Positions 53,238 to 64,000 of a DNA stretch of 64,000 nucleotides are shown here, one piece after another (the first letter of the stretch is position 1; the number at the start of each line of letters is the position of its first letter). Position numbers and translations under genes: made by a program. The notes under the pieces were generated by a model. The model worked only from the letters and a program-made list of their open reading frames with translations. It did not search any database and had not been told where the DNA came from. The stretch lies in assembly GCA_947179485.1 (NCBI GenBank), contig OX359246.1, forward strand, positions 45,611,632 through 45,675,631. Reading direction: 5' to 3'. Source of the stretch: Allacma fusca (taxonomy: Eukaryota > Arthropoda > Collembola > Symphypleona > Sminthuridae).

Positions 53238-55859
53238 ATGAAAACTATTTATTGGCACTGGAACAAATACCTCCTGGCGATCCCACTTTTTATATTCACA
53301 TTTGTTCTGATTTGTGTGAATGTAAATATCGGACTCAGAAGTAAAAGGGTAAGTTTTTGCTTCAAATGAAGAAAATTTCTTTAAACTGATAGAAATAAAT
53401 ATGAAAGCATTTTTGGAATTATTTCTGAAAATAATTGTGTAAGAGGTAATTGGGGATTTGAAATGCAAGATCCAAATTGATTTTAATAATTTTGAGATAG
53501 CACGTGAGATCTTCAGAAAATGGGGCGGTGCCGTTCCTGGACGAAAACAAATATGGGAATTTCGAACCTCCAGAAGAGCCTCCTGGAGATGGACCTGGGG
53601 AAGGGGGGAAACCTTATATTCTCCCCCCATCAGAAGAGAACGCTGTTGAAGTTTCTTTGGGGAAATATAAAGGAATTTGTGTCCGTGCATCCGATGACAT
53701 TTCATTGACCCGGACAATTCCTGATACCAGGCCCGAAGAGTATTTCGCGTCTTTGATTAAAAACTTTTTTTTTTACTAAAAGCCTACTAATTAATTGGGC
53801 TATTTCAAAGTTGGTATATTTTTCAGGTGTAAGTACTGGAACTACCCGGAACATATGGGCTTGACTGTAAGCGTAGTCCTTGTTTTCCACAATGAAGGAT
53901 TCTCTACACTCATGAGGAATGTCCATACTGTATGTGTTTTGCTGTAAATCAATAAAAATATTTGGATGACAAATTCGACGATTTCTAATAATTTTATGGG
54001 ATATTGTGCCTATATGCGTAGATCCTTAAACGAAGCCCGCCTGAAATGATCGAAGAAATTATTTTAGTGGATGATTGCAGCCAATTTGGTAAGGAGTGAC
54101 GATAAGGATCATAGATTATAAAAATTATGTACCAATTAAATAATTGAGATGTAATAATATTGAAATATTCCCAGAGGACACTGGAGGAAAGTTGGAAAAA
54201 TATATTGAAAGGTTCAAAGGAAAAGTGAAGATATATCGGAATACTGAGCGAGCGGGATTAATTCGAGCGAGGAATTTCGGAGCTAAAAAATCCATAGGCG
54301 ATGTGGTTGTTTTCTTAGATGCTCACTGCGAAGTAAATCGGAACTGGTTGCCTCCTTTACTTGCTCCAATTTATCACAACAGGACCACAATGACGGTTCC
54401 CTACATCGATAAGATATTCCACAAAACTTTTGAGTACCGAGCAGTGTACGCAACCAGTAGTCTCAAAGTTGGTATTTGGGAGTGGGGACTATTTTACAAA
54501 GAGATGGATTTTAACAAGGACCTTGCCAAGCAACGAGCGACAAAAACAGAACCATACTCGTGAGTTTTGAGATTTTGAACGAGCCATGAGCTTCTAAATA
54601 TTCTATTTTTATTTTAGATTGTACACCCGCGTGTCGAAATAATCAATGTTTTGAAAGAATCCTTATTTAAACAGCTGAATGATTGTCACTTTAGATCCCC
54701 GACACATGCTGGAGGACTCTTTGCTATAGATCGGAAATTTTTCGAACAATTGGGATACTACGATGACGGATTGCAGGTTTGGGGTGGGGAGCAGTATGAA
54801 TTGTCATTTAAAATCTGGCAGTGCGGAGGTTCTATTCAGTGGGTACCTTGTTCCAGAGTAGGTCATATTTACCGTGGGGGTGTCAAAAATCAATTTCGTG
54901 TCCCCGATAAATGTACGATCAAGAATGGAAATACCAATTATGTTTCAAGGGTAAGTATCGGAGTTCTCTTATCTCTAATTTAGCCTCAGCGGTTTGATTG
55001 CTGAAGTTCCAATTTGTTTTTTTTCTTCCGAAACTACATTTATAATAGCAGAACCACAAACGAGTAATTGAGGTCTGGTGGGATGATAAATACAAGGATT
55101 ATTTTTACACGCGAGAACCCCTCGTGCGTAATGTTGACCATGGGGACATTTCTAAACAGTTGGAATTCAAGGAGAGGAACAAATGCAAATCATTTCAATG
55201 GTATATGGATAACGTCGCGAAGGATCAGTTAACAATGTACCCAGCCCTTCCACCCAATTTCAAGTGGGGGGCATTGAAAAATGTAGGAACTGGGACTTGT
55301 ATTGACTCAAATGGTGGACCAGGAAGTAAACCTGGTTTGTACCGATGTCATGGAATTGGGAATCAAGTAAGTTCCACGGAATTTATAATTATTCTTGAGC
55401 TTGTTAAGGATGGACGCGTCCCAGCTCCTTTGCTGTTCCCTGTTTTCCAGCCTTTGGAGAAAACTTATTTATTTCATCTTCAGCTAATATCTTAAGCTAA
55501 ACAGATGTAATTATTTTTAGCTATTTCGATTGAATGAGGAGGGTCAACTTGGTGTTGGTGAGCGGTGCATTGATGTTCAGTCTGTAGTGAAAGTCATTGT
55601 ATGCCCTGAGAAGAGAGTTGACGGTCCTTGGGAGTACGATGAGGTAATTTTTAAATATTGAATACAAATATTGGGACATTAGCTGATTGTGAGGATTGTT
55701 GATGATTGGTTCTCTCCGCAGGAAAAATTACTACTGTTTCACTCCCGGCTGAAAAAATGTCTCGCCGTCAATCCTACTACAAAGGAGCTTGTGACACGTA
55801 AATGTGATGCTAATAACGAATTTTGCCAGTGGAATTTTAAACGAATTGGAGATTTGTAA
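53238..55859 (+). CDS. Polypeptide N-acetylgalactosaminyltransferase (GT27)
   Basis: Nine exons, all phases agree: 53238-53348, 53501-53739, 53827-53929, 54022-54088, 54175-54559, 54695-54950, 55049-55366, 55521-55643, 55722-55859; 579 residues, normal for the family. A short cytosolic N-tail and one transmembrane helix (residues ~11-31) make it a type II Golgi protein. The catalytic domain shows [29 protein letters not shown], the metal-binding DxH in FLDAHCEVN, and [11 protein letters not shown] with [18 protein letters not shown] ricin-type lectin domain follows (C-I-D to QWNF). It starts mucin-type O-glycosylation by moving GalNAc from UDP-GalNAc to Ser/Thr. The usual PxMAGG is PTHAGG here. 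Poly(A) signal at 55889-55894. Confidence 0.94.
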
Positions 55860-55894
55860 TATAAAATGCCCTTAGCTATTATTTGTTTAATAAA

Positions 55895-56595
55895 TAATTA
55901 ATGCCTGCTCAATTTCTGTATTGAACGCAGGAAATAGTTTCTAAAAACAGTTGGGATTGTAGTCCAATAATATCACCCTTTCACTTTATTTTCACTGTAG
56001 CTACCGTATCCTATAGGAAGTAAATATTTCCTATGAGGGATAGGCCACAATTATCGTCATCAAAAAATGTGAAAAATTACGACTAAATGTATGACCGGTC
56101 ATCGTCTCAAACAAGGGTGACTGACTGTAAATGACGTCATGCATATAATTGCGCACGTGTGTATGTGTTTTACCACGCAAAGGGTAGCAATTAGCAATGT
56201 AACTCGGAATTGGGAGCGTTTACGTAAATACTTGTCGTTACTGTCGATGAAATTTGCCGTTTCTTAGCAATCAACTTCATTCATAATAAAAGTAAAATTT
56301 AGCAATGAGTATCACACTGTTTAAAATGGAGGCTGAACAAATATGATGAGGGACTGTAACTAAACCACAAATTTACAAGGGGGCAAAATGATATTTTGAA
56401 GTACATTACATGAGGTACAGGGTACAGTAAAAATGGAAAAATTGTAGAAAATTGACTTAAATTTCATAAAATTCAACTAATATTCGAAACTTCATTTTTA
56501 CATCGTGAAATAATTGTCTGTGACATCTAGTTGATGCTCAAACTGCAAAAAAAATGTAAATTTCGAACGTGCAGCAATAAGTTATTTTGTTTTCC
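55895..56595. other. Intergenic, nothing recognised
   Basis: AT-rich spacer after the GalNAc-transferase gene, with no coding signal. Confidence 0.5.
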
Positions 56596-56902
56596 CTGAG
56601 GTCAAACGGATGATCCGACCTCTTCTAAACTTAATACAATTCTGCTGACTGTTTTTACAAAAAAGGCTAAATTGTCGTGATAATGGACGAGATGTCACGG
56701 CTTTCACAATAGGGAACTTCGTTTCCCTTCCCTCCTAAATACAAATAAATGTGAGCTAGTACTTAGTTGCATTTCAATTACCTCCTTGTAGTTCTTGATC
56801 CTTCGATTCAATACGACCAGCCTTTGCCACAAATATCTTCAAACTATTTGTCACCAGAAAATTTAACCCCATTGGTTGATTGCGTCATCCGTTTGACCTC
56901 AG
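56596..56902. mobile_element. Short inverted-repeat element, MITE candidate
   Basis: Perfect 18-bp inverted repeats CTGAGGTCAAACGGATGA bound a 307-bp AT-rich noncoding segment. Flanking T-rich (left) and A-rich (right) tracts extend the pairing loosely. I cannot identify a clean target duplication, so the superfamily is open. Confidence 0.5.
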
Positions 56903-58048
56903 AAAATCAAATCAGGTCACACCAACCGATAGACATCTTGTACACATTTAGTATCCAGCATGAATATATTAGTCATGGGGGAATTGAATGTAAGTTTTTT
57001 AAAATAATTATTTGAGTACATGTATTAAAAGTGTCTGAGTATATCTAACATTATTACAAGTTACTCTGTCCCACATATAACATTTCGATTCAAATGATTT
57101 TCAATGCTAAAGTCCTTGTCCCGGTGAATGTGAAATCCGTATTTCAACTCGTCTGACAATTAGTAAAGAACTGCGAATATACACATGTGATTTTATAGAT
57201 AGCACTGGAGCACCGGTGTAAAAGAAGCACAAAAAGATGACGATACGATATGAACAAGGGGCTGAGTTAGTACATCATGTTAAAACATGCATGACCAATA
57301 TGCGAGTGACTGACTAAATGCATGGTGTCATTTGTGGCATACCCCTAAATATTTACGTAGGCGGCCTACGTGAAAAAAATAACCCGAATCGCTGTTTACA
57401 TACAATCATATATGAATACCTAAATTACGGGAACAAAATATTTTCTTCACACGCACCTACATAAATATATAGATAATTATTATGCCTACAATTGTGGAAT
57501 TTACATTTAACATTTTGTACATACATACATATATGCATTTATTCATATATTTTCAAACTGTTGTAAGATATTGTAGTCAAGCGTATTAATAATTAAGGTT
57601 TATTTTCATGTATTATAATGGGTTATTTTATTTTAAAGTCGAATCTTCTGTAAAGAAGCTGAATGTATGTATGTAATTGGAAACATTGTGAATTTGGTAT
57701 GAATTTTCAGCTTACTAGCAGAATAAAAGAAACTTTTGTTGTTTCGTATACTTATTATTTTGCTTTGTGTATTATTTGTATTATTGTGCTTGCAGCAACA
57801 GAATAATCACAATTTTGCTACTTGAAGCGTACAGTGATTTTTATAGGTATAAATAAGCTATAAAAAAGTCACCTTTACTTTGAAAATGAATGTGACTAAG
57901 GATTCTTGGTAACCTGTACATTTTTGTGCAATGATTTCTAGTCTAATTTACATACACATACATATATACATCCAGAACATATGTTTACATATTCAGAGTT
58001 CGCTCGCATCTGACAAATACATTATCGAGGATTGCTAATGATGATATT
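56903..58048. other. Intergenic, nothing recognised
   Basis: AT-rich spacer with ATACATACATA-type simple sequence near 57520-57540 and 57950-57970. Confidence 0.5.
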
Positions 58049-59165
58049 TAGTTGCTCAATACCGGGGACAGGGGTACAGGGGGTACACAGTACCCCATAC
58101 TCAAACTCCTGAGATAAAAAAGTGAAGACTTGTACCCCCAGATAAAGTTGATTCATCATAGATGGGAAAAATTGAACTCCCCATTAGGTATACAAAACTG
58201 CATAATGGATGTTATCATACTGCATAGCGCGCTTCTTTATATACCTGATGGGAAAATTTTCCACTTTACAGATGATTTTCTGTCTAATATTAGCCTAATT
58301 TCATCTCGCGGATTGATCTATGTGAAGTTTGCTTCTGGTGAATGTACATTTTAATAATGCTTTCGAAAACAGGAATTTTTCGGAAAGGAAAAAAGTAGCT
58401 CAAATTGTTTCAAATTGTTTGTGATTTATTCATTGGGATTTCTGAAGTTTAGTATTTAAATATGCATAAATAGTATGTAATCATATGCACATTGACCAGT
58501 TAACACTGGGAGAAACAATTCAGGTTCAGAAGCGAAAAGGGCGATTTTGAGTACAAGAAATGGATACTGCTTTATTGCGCTATCCAGATGTAAAAATTGC
58601 AAGACAAAAACGGTTGCAAAATTCGTGGGGATTAATTCACCAAATTTTATCGAAGTAAAAATTTCTGTGCAACAAAACTAACTGCAACAACAACCAGAAA
58701 TGATATAAGTTTTAAATATTAAATATCCATTAAAGTATTTTCAAAAACTTTCCTTGTATTTGAACTCTAGCGTTATATATGTAATTACTACCCACTATTT
58801 TTAAATGTTGTACATTTTATGCCCCAAACTTACCCGTACTAATAATCATGCCAATTATAGACTGTGTTCAACCTGGACCATGATGTAAGGCGGTCTCCCA
58901 CTAGGTGCTGCTTGGTTACTCTAAAATACTGTGAATAGCATGTCACTAAAGTACTTCTGATTTTGTTAGCAATGTACAGCTTTTCTGATTTTGGTAAACT
59001 AAAATGTTAATAATTTCCTAATGCTTAGTTGAGTTTATTTTGCTGTAATTTGTTTCAAGCTATGCACAAAATATTCCTATAATGATTTTAAGCACATTAC
59101 TTTAGTCTGGATGTTCTAACGATTATTTTGTACCCCCTGGCACAAAATCCGTGGTTGAGCGCCTG
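58049..59165. mobile_element. Old non-autonomous hAT-like element
   Basis: Imperfect ends of about 36 bp pair. Left: TAGTTGCTCAATACCGG followed by ACAGGGGTACAGGGGGTACA. Right: the complement of CAGGCGCTCAACCACGG followed by a GCCAGGGGGTACA segment. The flanking octamers ATGATATT (58041-58048) and ATGAAACT (59166-59173) match at 6 of 8 positions, as expected for a decayed 8-bp duplication. The interior (1.1 kb) has no transposase; the frame at 58130-58354 is not recognised. Confidence 0.55.
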
Positions 59166-59173
59166 ATGAAACT

Positions 59174-59593
59174 CTACATGGCTTGATAGCATCATTTCGT
59201 CTGCTTTATATTTGTATAATTATGTGCAATGTAATGTTGAAGAGGAATCTAAAAATACGCTTGATTTTTAAGAGAGCCATATGTTAGTTGGCAATTATTT
59301 TTCTTTCTTGGTTTCTTACTCATAACCATTGCTTAAGCCATTGGGGTTTTCAGGCGTGGACAGCACGCTCTAGTTTAATTTTTCATACCTTCATTCACAA
59401 TATTTTTAGCTCTATTAAGTCAGCATTCCCACACTAAATAAATTATAAACCATAACTTCTAACAATTAGTGCAAACTAGCACTATCACTGCCATAGTGTT
59501 ACAACTGCTACAGCACTTATAATTTATACTTTGGTTGTCCTCCCAAAGTGTCCAAGCTCTGCCAAAAAATCATTTAAAAAATTTCTCATTAGT
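59174..59593. other. Upstream region of the ionotropic receptor
   Basis: Noncoding. No strong TATA box; CATTCACAATA and similar motifs only. Promoter not located. Confidence 0.45.
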
Positions 59594-61387
59594 ATGAAGA
59601 CAACACTCTTGTATGCAATTGTGACAATAATCCATCAAAATCTTGAAAACGATCCCTCCAAAGGATTCTGCCAACTCACCATCCTACCCCAGGTGACTAC
59701 GGAACTGACACTGCACACAATGAACCTGCAACAAGATCTGCTTGAAGAGTTCCAATTTTTAAATATTCCCTATGAAATTGCGTTTCTCTCCAAGTATAAA
59801 TACATTCTTGAAGCCAAAAAATTCAGTTCGTACTGTTCCCATGTTGTGATCATATTAGATGAGTACCACCCCGGCTTACCAAATTTTGGGACTACAACAT
59901 CTACAACCTCGTTTTTATTATTAGGAACGAAGCGTTTGATCGAGGCAGTTTTTTCAACTGGTATAATAAATAAATTAAAGATAAAGACTGGGTTATTTTT
60001 GGAAAATGATCAGTGGAAGATGGTCAGGTATTTTGAGGACAAACCTTCTGAAAGTATATTCAAGATTTCTATGGAAGGAAGAAGATTACAAATAGGGTCG
60101 TTGCCTCTAAAACCTTATTTAATTATGGATGAAAATCATGTTATAATTTCTGGTGTGTCATGGCTTCTGATGACTGCTGTTTCCACAAACTACAATTTCA
60201 CGTTCACTCGCCAAGCTACCAACTCCGACAACAACCATCCGATGCAAAATGGAACGCACCAAGGCTTAGCTGGTGACTTAATTGAAGGGAAAATTGATGT
60301 TCTACTGCCACATGCTCCAAGCGTTCCAGGGTTGAAGTACATGGACTTTACCACATCCATAATGACTTTCAATCTTTGTTTCTTCTTTTCTCACCCTAAG
60401 ACAGGTGTAGAATGGCGGGCTATTTTCTACCCCTTCCAACGGAACGTATGGTTCCTATTAATTTGTACGTGTTTTACAGTGAGCTTATTGCTAGTGGCTT
60501 TTACGGCCGGTTCGAAATCCAATTTAAAACTAATTCATTTCATTCATGCAATGCTCCCTTTTCGACTCCTACTCCAACAATGTCCTCAGAAAATCAAAAC
60601 CAGCAGGAATGTTGTGGTTCAGTTTTTATTTTTTTCCGTTGTAATTAATACATACTACAATAGTAACTTGCTGGTTTACTTAACATTCCCTAAACCTGAA
60701 AATCTTCCTGGGACTGTTGAACAATTATTAGACCGTCCTGAGTTCAAAATAATGACTTGGCAAATACCAGGTGGGTTCACGGACACATTCTTAAAAAGTT
60801 CAGGTTCGGTAGTGCTAACTGCACTGAGAAAAAGATTGGAGCAGAAACAGTCGGATTTTAACTGTATTCGGGATTCAATTCTTCAGGAGAAAACCACTTG
60901 CGTTGCTACCAATGTTCGAGTTGAAACAGTTATTGCAACAAATTTCACTGTTCGGTCCCATTTTAACCCATTGGTCAAGTCAGAGTCAATACTGACGTCA
61001 TCAGCGTGTATGGCCCTGCGCAAACATTCAAGGTATTTTTCGTTTTTCCGGACAGTAATGGGATGGCTCAAAGATTCTGGGATGGTATCCAAATGGTATG
61101 ACGTAGCCATTGCTGTACTGAGACAGAGGGGGCAACTTTGGTTGAAAACCCAGGAGCATACAGATGCTTATGCTTATCGCATTTTGCGAGCGCAAGCTGA
61201 TAACTTTCACGGAAATGGTGTAAAAGCTTTGCAGGTTGGAAATCTCAGGGTTGCTTTTGTTGCTTGGTTGGGAGGGTTGATTTTGGGAGTTTTTGTCATT
61301 GGGCTGGAGTTTATGAATTTGGCATATGTTAGGGCTCGTTTAGTTTTTCTGAGAGTAAGATTAGTGAAATATGGCTATCGGCCGTAG
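59594..61387 (+). CDS. Divergent ionotropic receptor (IR), single exon
   Basis: Open from 59531. I prefer the Met at 59594, which starts a signal peptide (MKTTLLYAIVTI), giving 597 residues. Numbered from 59531: N-terminal region 40-180; S1 ligand-binding half ~185-300; M1 306-327; pore loop ~333-352; second membrane helix 361-386 (VVVQFLFFSVVINTYYNSNLLVYLTF); S2 ~390-565; last membrane helix 573-594, with a short tail. This is the iGluR/IR topology. The sequence is too diverged to name a subfamily. The YYNSNLLVYLTFP segment replaces the SYTANLAAFLT of true glutamate receptors, as in divergent IRs. Lack of introns is also typical of expanded IR subfamilies. Likely a ligand-gated cation channel in chemosensory neurons. 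Possible AATAAA at 61873. Confidence 0.85.
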   Translation: MKTTLLYAIVTIIHQNLENDPSKGFCQLTILPQVTTELTLHTMNLQQDLLEEFQFLNIPYEIAFLSKYKYILEAKKFSSYCSHVVIILDEYHPGLPNFGTTTSTTSFLLLGTKRLIEAVFSTGIINKLKIKTGLFLENDQWKMVRYFEDKPSESIFKISMEGRRLQIGSLPLKPYLIMDENHVIISGVSWLLMTAVSTNYNFTFTRQATNSDNNHPMQNGTHQGLAGDLIEGKIDVLLPHAPSVPGLKYMDFTTSIMTFNLCFFFSHPKTGVEWRAIFYPFQRNVWFLLICTCFTVSLLLVAFTAGSKSNLKLIHFIHAMLPFRLLLQQCPQKIKTSRNVVVQFLFFSVVINTYYNSNLLVYLTFPKPENLPGTVEQLLDRPEFKIMTWQIPGGFTDTFLKSSGSVVLTALRKRLEQKQSDFNCIRDSILQEKTTCVATNVRVETVIATNFTVRSHFNPLVKSESILTSSACMALRKHSRYFSFFRTVMGWLKDSGMVSKWYDVAIAVLRQRGQLWLKTQEHTDAYAYRILRAQADNFHGNGVKALQVGNLRVAFVAWLGGLILGVFVIGLEFMNLAYVRARLVFLRVRLVKYGYRP

Positions 61388-62811
61388 ACAATAATGAGGG
61401 TTTTTAAATGCTAATTGTATGAAACTGTAATAATGCAGAGCAATACGGTATTTTCAAATACTGCATTTTAAAATACATACTTTGATACCGCAAAGTATTT
61501 TGTATTTTGAAGTTTGCAATCAGTGGGTATTTTGTACTTGGTATTTTAAAGTCCTGTACGTACAAAAGTATTGAGTATTTGCGTACTTTCAATGGCATGA
61601 ATAATTTATTTCAAATAAGATATTTGTCTCAAAATACTTCTCATCAGCACGATTATGAGTTTGACACTGTATGTATTTTGTATGATGCAAAATATCTGTG
61701 ACAATGTTGTTCCATTCTAGCAATGGAATAACATACACTGGAATGTATTCTTTTAATTGCATAAAAAAATTCACGCTGTTAATATTTAAGATATATGTTG
61801 AAGACCGACCCAATTAAATTTTCATATACTAACTCCTTTCTGTATTAATTACTTTGAAAATGTATAATGACAAATAAAGAAAAATTGTCAGATGTTGAGG
61901 AGGTTGCGAAGAAGTTATGATTATGATTGGTGGTAGGGATTTGTTGCAATATGTACAACAATGTTTAAATGTCTTTAAATCATACTCAAACCCGAAAGTG
62001 AAACTTGTATGATTTTTATTGATGATTTCTGACCATGTATTTCATTAAAAGTTAAATGAATGTTTTATTCCACAATCATGCATATTAACATTAACTATTT
62101 GCATGACACAACTTACTCAAAAATTACTCACTCACAGGGATACCCCGTGGGAAACATATTGTAAGTTTACTAATCAAGTTGTTGTTTAACCTTGTGATTA
62201 CTTACTTCCTTGATTAAGCCCAAATTAAAAAATCCATGTTTATAAAAATATAAAATAATAATGTACAGCAGAAATACAACTTTTAGAAGCACAATCCAAA
62301 ACATTAGCACCTATGTACATACATATGTAGGGTAGGTACAATTCATACGAGACTTTCATTGTCAACTTCATTTTCTATTTAACGTATGTTTTTGTTTAAA
62401 AGTCAGCTTTCAAGTGAGGCTGTCTGTCATGCATGGTACAGAATAGTTGGCATGCTTGTAATTTTGTTCTGGGAACGAAACTTCTAATTTACATTTCCTT
62501 TCGAGTTCAGTCATCTTGAGCAATTATGTTTGTATTTGTGTTCTCTTTTCATATGACATGAAAATTAAAATAATATTAAGTTTAATTTAGTTTAGAACAT
62601 CTATATCAAATACTCAGGGCTGAACTTCAGGATTAATTATACAAAGGGAACACGTGGGGAGTGATTGATTCCAGACAATTTACAAACTTGACATCCGGGA
62701 ATGCCAATGTAATTTTGATATCGGAGCCGCAGATGCCAAAAATCTGTTGGTAGGAATTAATCGGTAATCACTAGATAAATCTTGACCTTGCATTTGGTCC
62801 TTGTGAGGAAG
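61388..62811. other. Intergenic, with degenerate AAATAC/GTATTTT repeats
   Basis: Between 61445 and 61690, GTATTTT and AAATAC motifs recur many times in both orientations, as in hAT subterminal arrays, but no ends or target duplication are evident. A near-perfect 12-bp hairpin (TGTTGTTCCATT / AATGGAATAACA) lies at 61704-61732. The rest is plain AT-rich spacer and the 3' UTR of the next gene. Confidence 0.45.
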
Positions 62812-63962
62812 TCATCCGTAAACCTTAAGAGGTTTGAAGTCTTTGTCCCCGCCATACCATTCTGGAAGCGCATTCTTAGGGTACATCCGGAGAAGTTTGG
62901 GTATCCATTTTTCCTTATTATTTCCAAAAACGTTCACGTTCTCAAAAAATCCCCCTAATATAGGACTCGCATGCCTAATCGCAATTTCAGTTGCAAAGTT
63001 TGCTGCAACAAAATATTAAGTTCCATTCGTTAGACCTTGGTTCAGACTATTGCAAATTAAATCCCTCTAAAGAATAATGTAATAGGTAGATGCATAATGG
63101 TAACACTATTGAATTATTATAAATGGTTTCAGAGATTTCAAGTTATTTTACCATTTATTACGGTCACCTCTGCTGTAAACGTTTTAATTATGTATGTAGC
63201 TTCCCGTAAATTTTGAATTGCGAAGGCCAAGCCTGCTCAGGTGTCCAACAACAAAGGTAAAAGTAAGGCAATCATCCCAAAATAATTTTATGCTTCCTTG
63301 ATAAACGTAAAAAAATATGTGTTACTTTTCAAATTCGTTACAAGTTCCAATTGCATGTTAGCAAAGTCCAGAATTAGAACATCCTTCGTTATTGGCCTTT
63401 CTGGAGTGGATCTATATAAAACAAGAAAGATATCTATATCTATTTTTTAACTTCACAAAAAAGGACATTTTAGATCTGTCAAATATATATCTAATGAAAT
63501 AAAATTAATAGCACAATAATTACAAATTATTATGTAAATAATTTCCTCATAATAATTAATATGAAACAATTCTGTGTGTAGATTAACGATCAATTACCGT
63601 TTTCTAATTTCTCTGAGGGCCCTGAAAGCGAATTGCTTGAAATAAATATCAAGTTCCTTAGCCCGACCATTATTTAAGGGTTCCAATATATTCCAGTTAC
63701 CCGCCTCAATAATCCATACTTTTTAAACAATCCATCAAAATACTATAAACTTGAAGCAATATTTCTAGAGCCATTTCAAATAATTACAAAACGCAAATAT
63801 TCCTTGTATGTGATAACAGCAATTAATGAAATTTTACTTAATTATTTTTACATTACTTGGTTGGTCGTCGAAATCATATCCAGCCAAATAGTAGACAAAT
63901 TTTGAGCTCATATTGAAAGGGAGCTCGTATTCCCCAAGGCCTTGTCCATTTGGAAGTAAGTC
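62812..63962 (-). CDS. CRAL-TRIO (SEC14-like) lipid-binding protein, C-terminal part
   Basis: Five minus-strand exons with consistent phases: 63857-63962, 63598-63718, 63326-63411, 63152-63232 and 62812-63002; 194 residues, and the gene continues past the window edge. The recovered part is the CRAL-TRIO lipid-binding domain: YYLAGYDFDDQPIW...AGNWNI, VLILDFANMQL, TVINANFATEIA, ILGGFFENVNVFGNNKEKWIPKLL and a final LPEWYGG. It ends VYG-stop shortly after the domain, with no GOLD domain. Such proteins carry hydrophobic ligands (phosphoinositides, tocopherol, retinoids) between membranes. The N-terminal CRAL-TRIO_N helices lie beyond 64000. Confidence 0.85.
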
Positions 63963-64000
63963 CTGTTGGAAAGATTTACAAGAAAAGTAGAACATTTTAA

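Noticed and set aside
53127-53717. 196-codon minus-strand frame over the first GalNAc-transferase exons
   Set aside because: The plus strand carries a phase-consistent nine-exon gene here; the minus frame resembles nothing known.

Overview
This is an AT-rich, intron-rich animal nuclear sequence, almost certainly from an arthropod. It carries an RR-2 cuticle protein, a divergent chemosensory-type ionotropic receptor, histone genes ending in the metazoan stem-loop, and DNA transposons of animal type. A springtail, crustacean or other non-model arthropod would fit; the sequence alone does not name it. I saw no tRNA, rRNA or CRISPR array.

Left part (1-11 kb). An RR-2 cuticle protein gene (minus) and a chymotrypsin-like serine protease gene (plus) are separated by transposon debris. 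This includes two non-autonomous hAT elements with perfect 8-bp target duplications (867-1809 and 5881-6719) and a dead Tc1-like element with 222-bp inverted repeats (3783-5460).

Histone block (11.8-20.3 kb). Six intronless genes all point right: H2B, H3, H1, H4, H2A, H2B. Each has a TATA box 78-100 bp before its ATG, the 16-nt 3' stem-loop, and a purine-rich downstream element at nearly fixed spacing. The last H2B is converged upon by a minus-strand gene for a secreted protein that combines a beta/gamma-crystallin-like N-terminus with an aerolysin/natterin-like C-terminus.

DIRS element (22.7-27.67 kb). A nearly intact tyrosine-recombinase retrotransposon is present with gag (with a small spliceosomal intron), RT-RNase H, recombinase, 128-bp inverted terminal repeats and the internal complementary region that defines DIRS.

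Perlecan-like locus (27.9-45.5 kb, minus). I assembled 32 exons whose phases all agree. They encode about 3,631 residues: signal peptide, acidic Ser-Gly region, LDL-receptor A, Ig, laminin IV and laminin-EGF repeats, and nine further Ig domains. Where perlecan would have LG domains, one 3.57-kb last exon encodes five ~62-residue helical repeats, an array of acidic YYDEE modules and a terminal hydrophobic anchor.

Right part (50.3-64 kb). In order there are a four-exon gene whose first exon mimics the histone H3 tail, a nine-exon polypeptide GalNAc-transferase, two further inverted-repeat elements, a single-exon ionotropic receptor, and the 3' half of a CRAL-TRIO (SEC14-like) gene that runs off the window.
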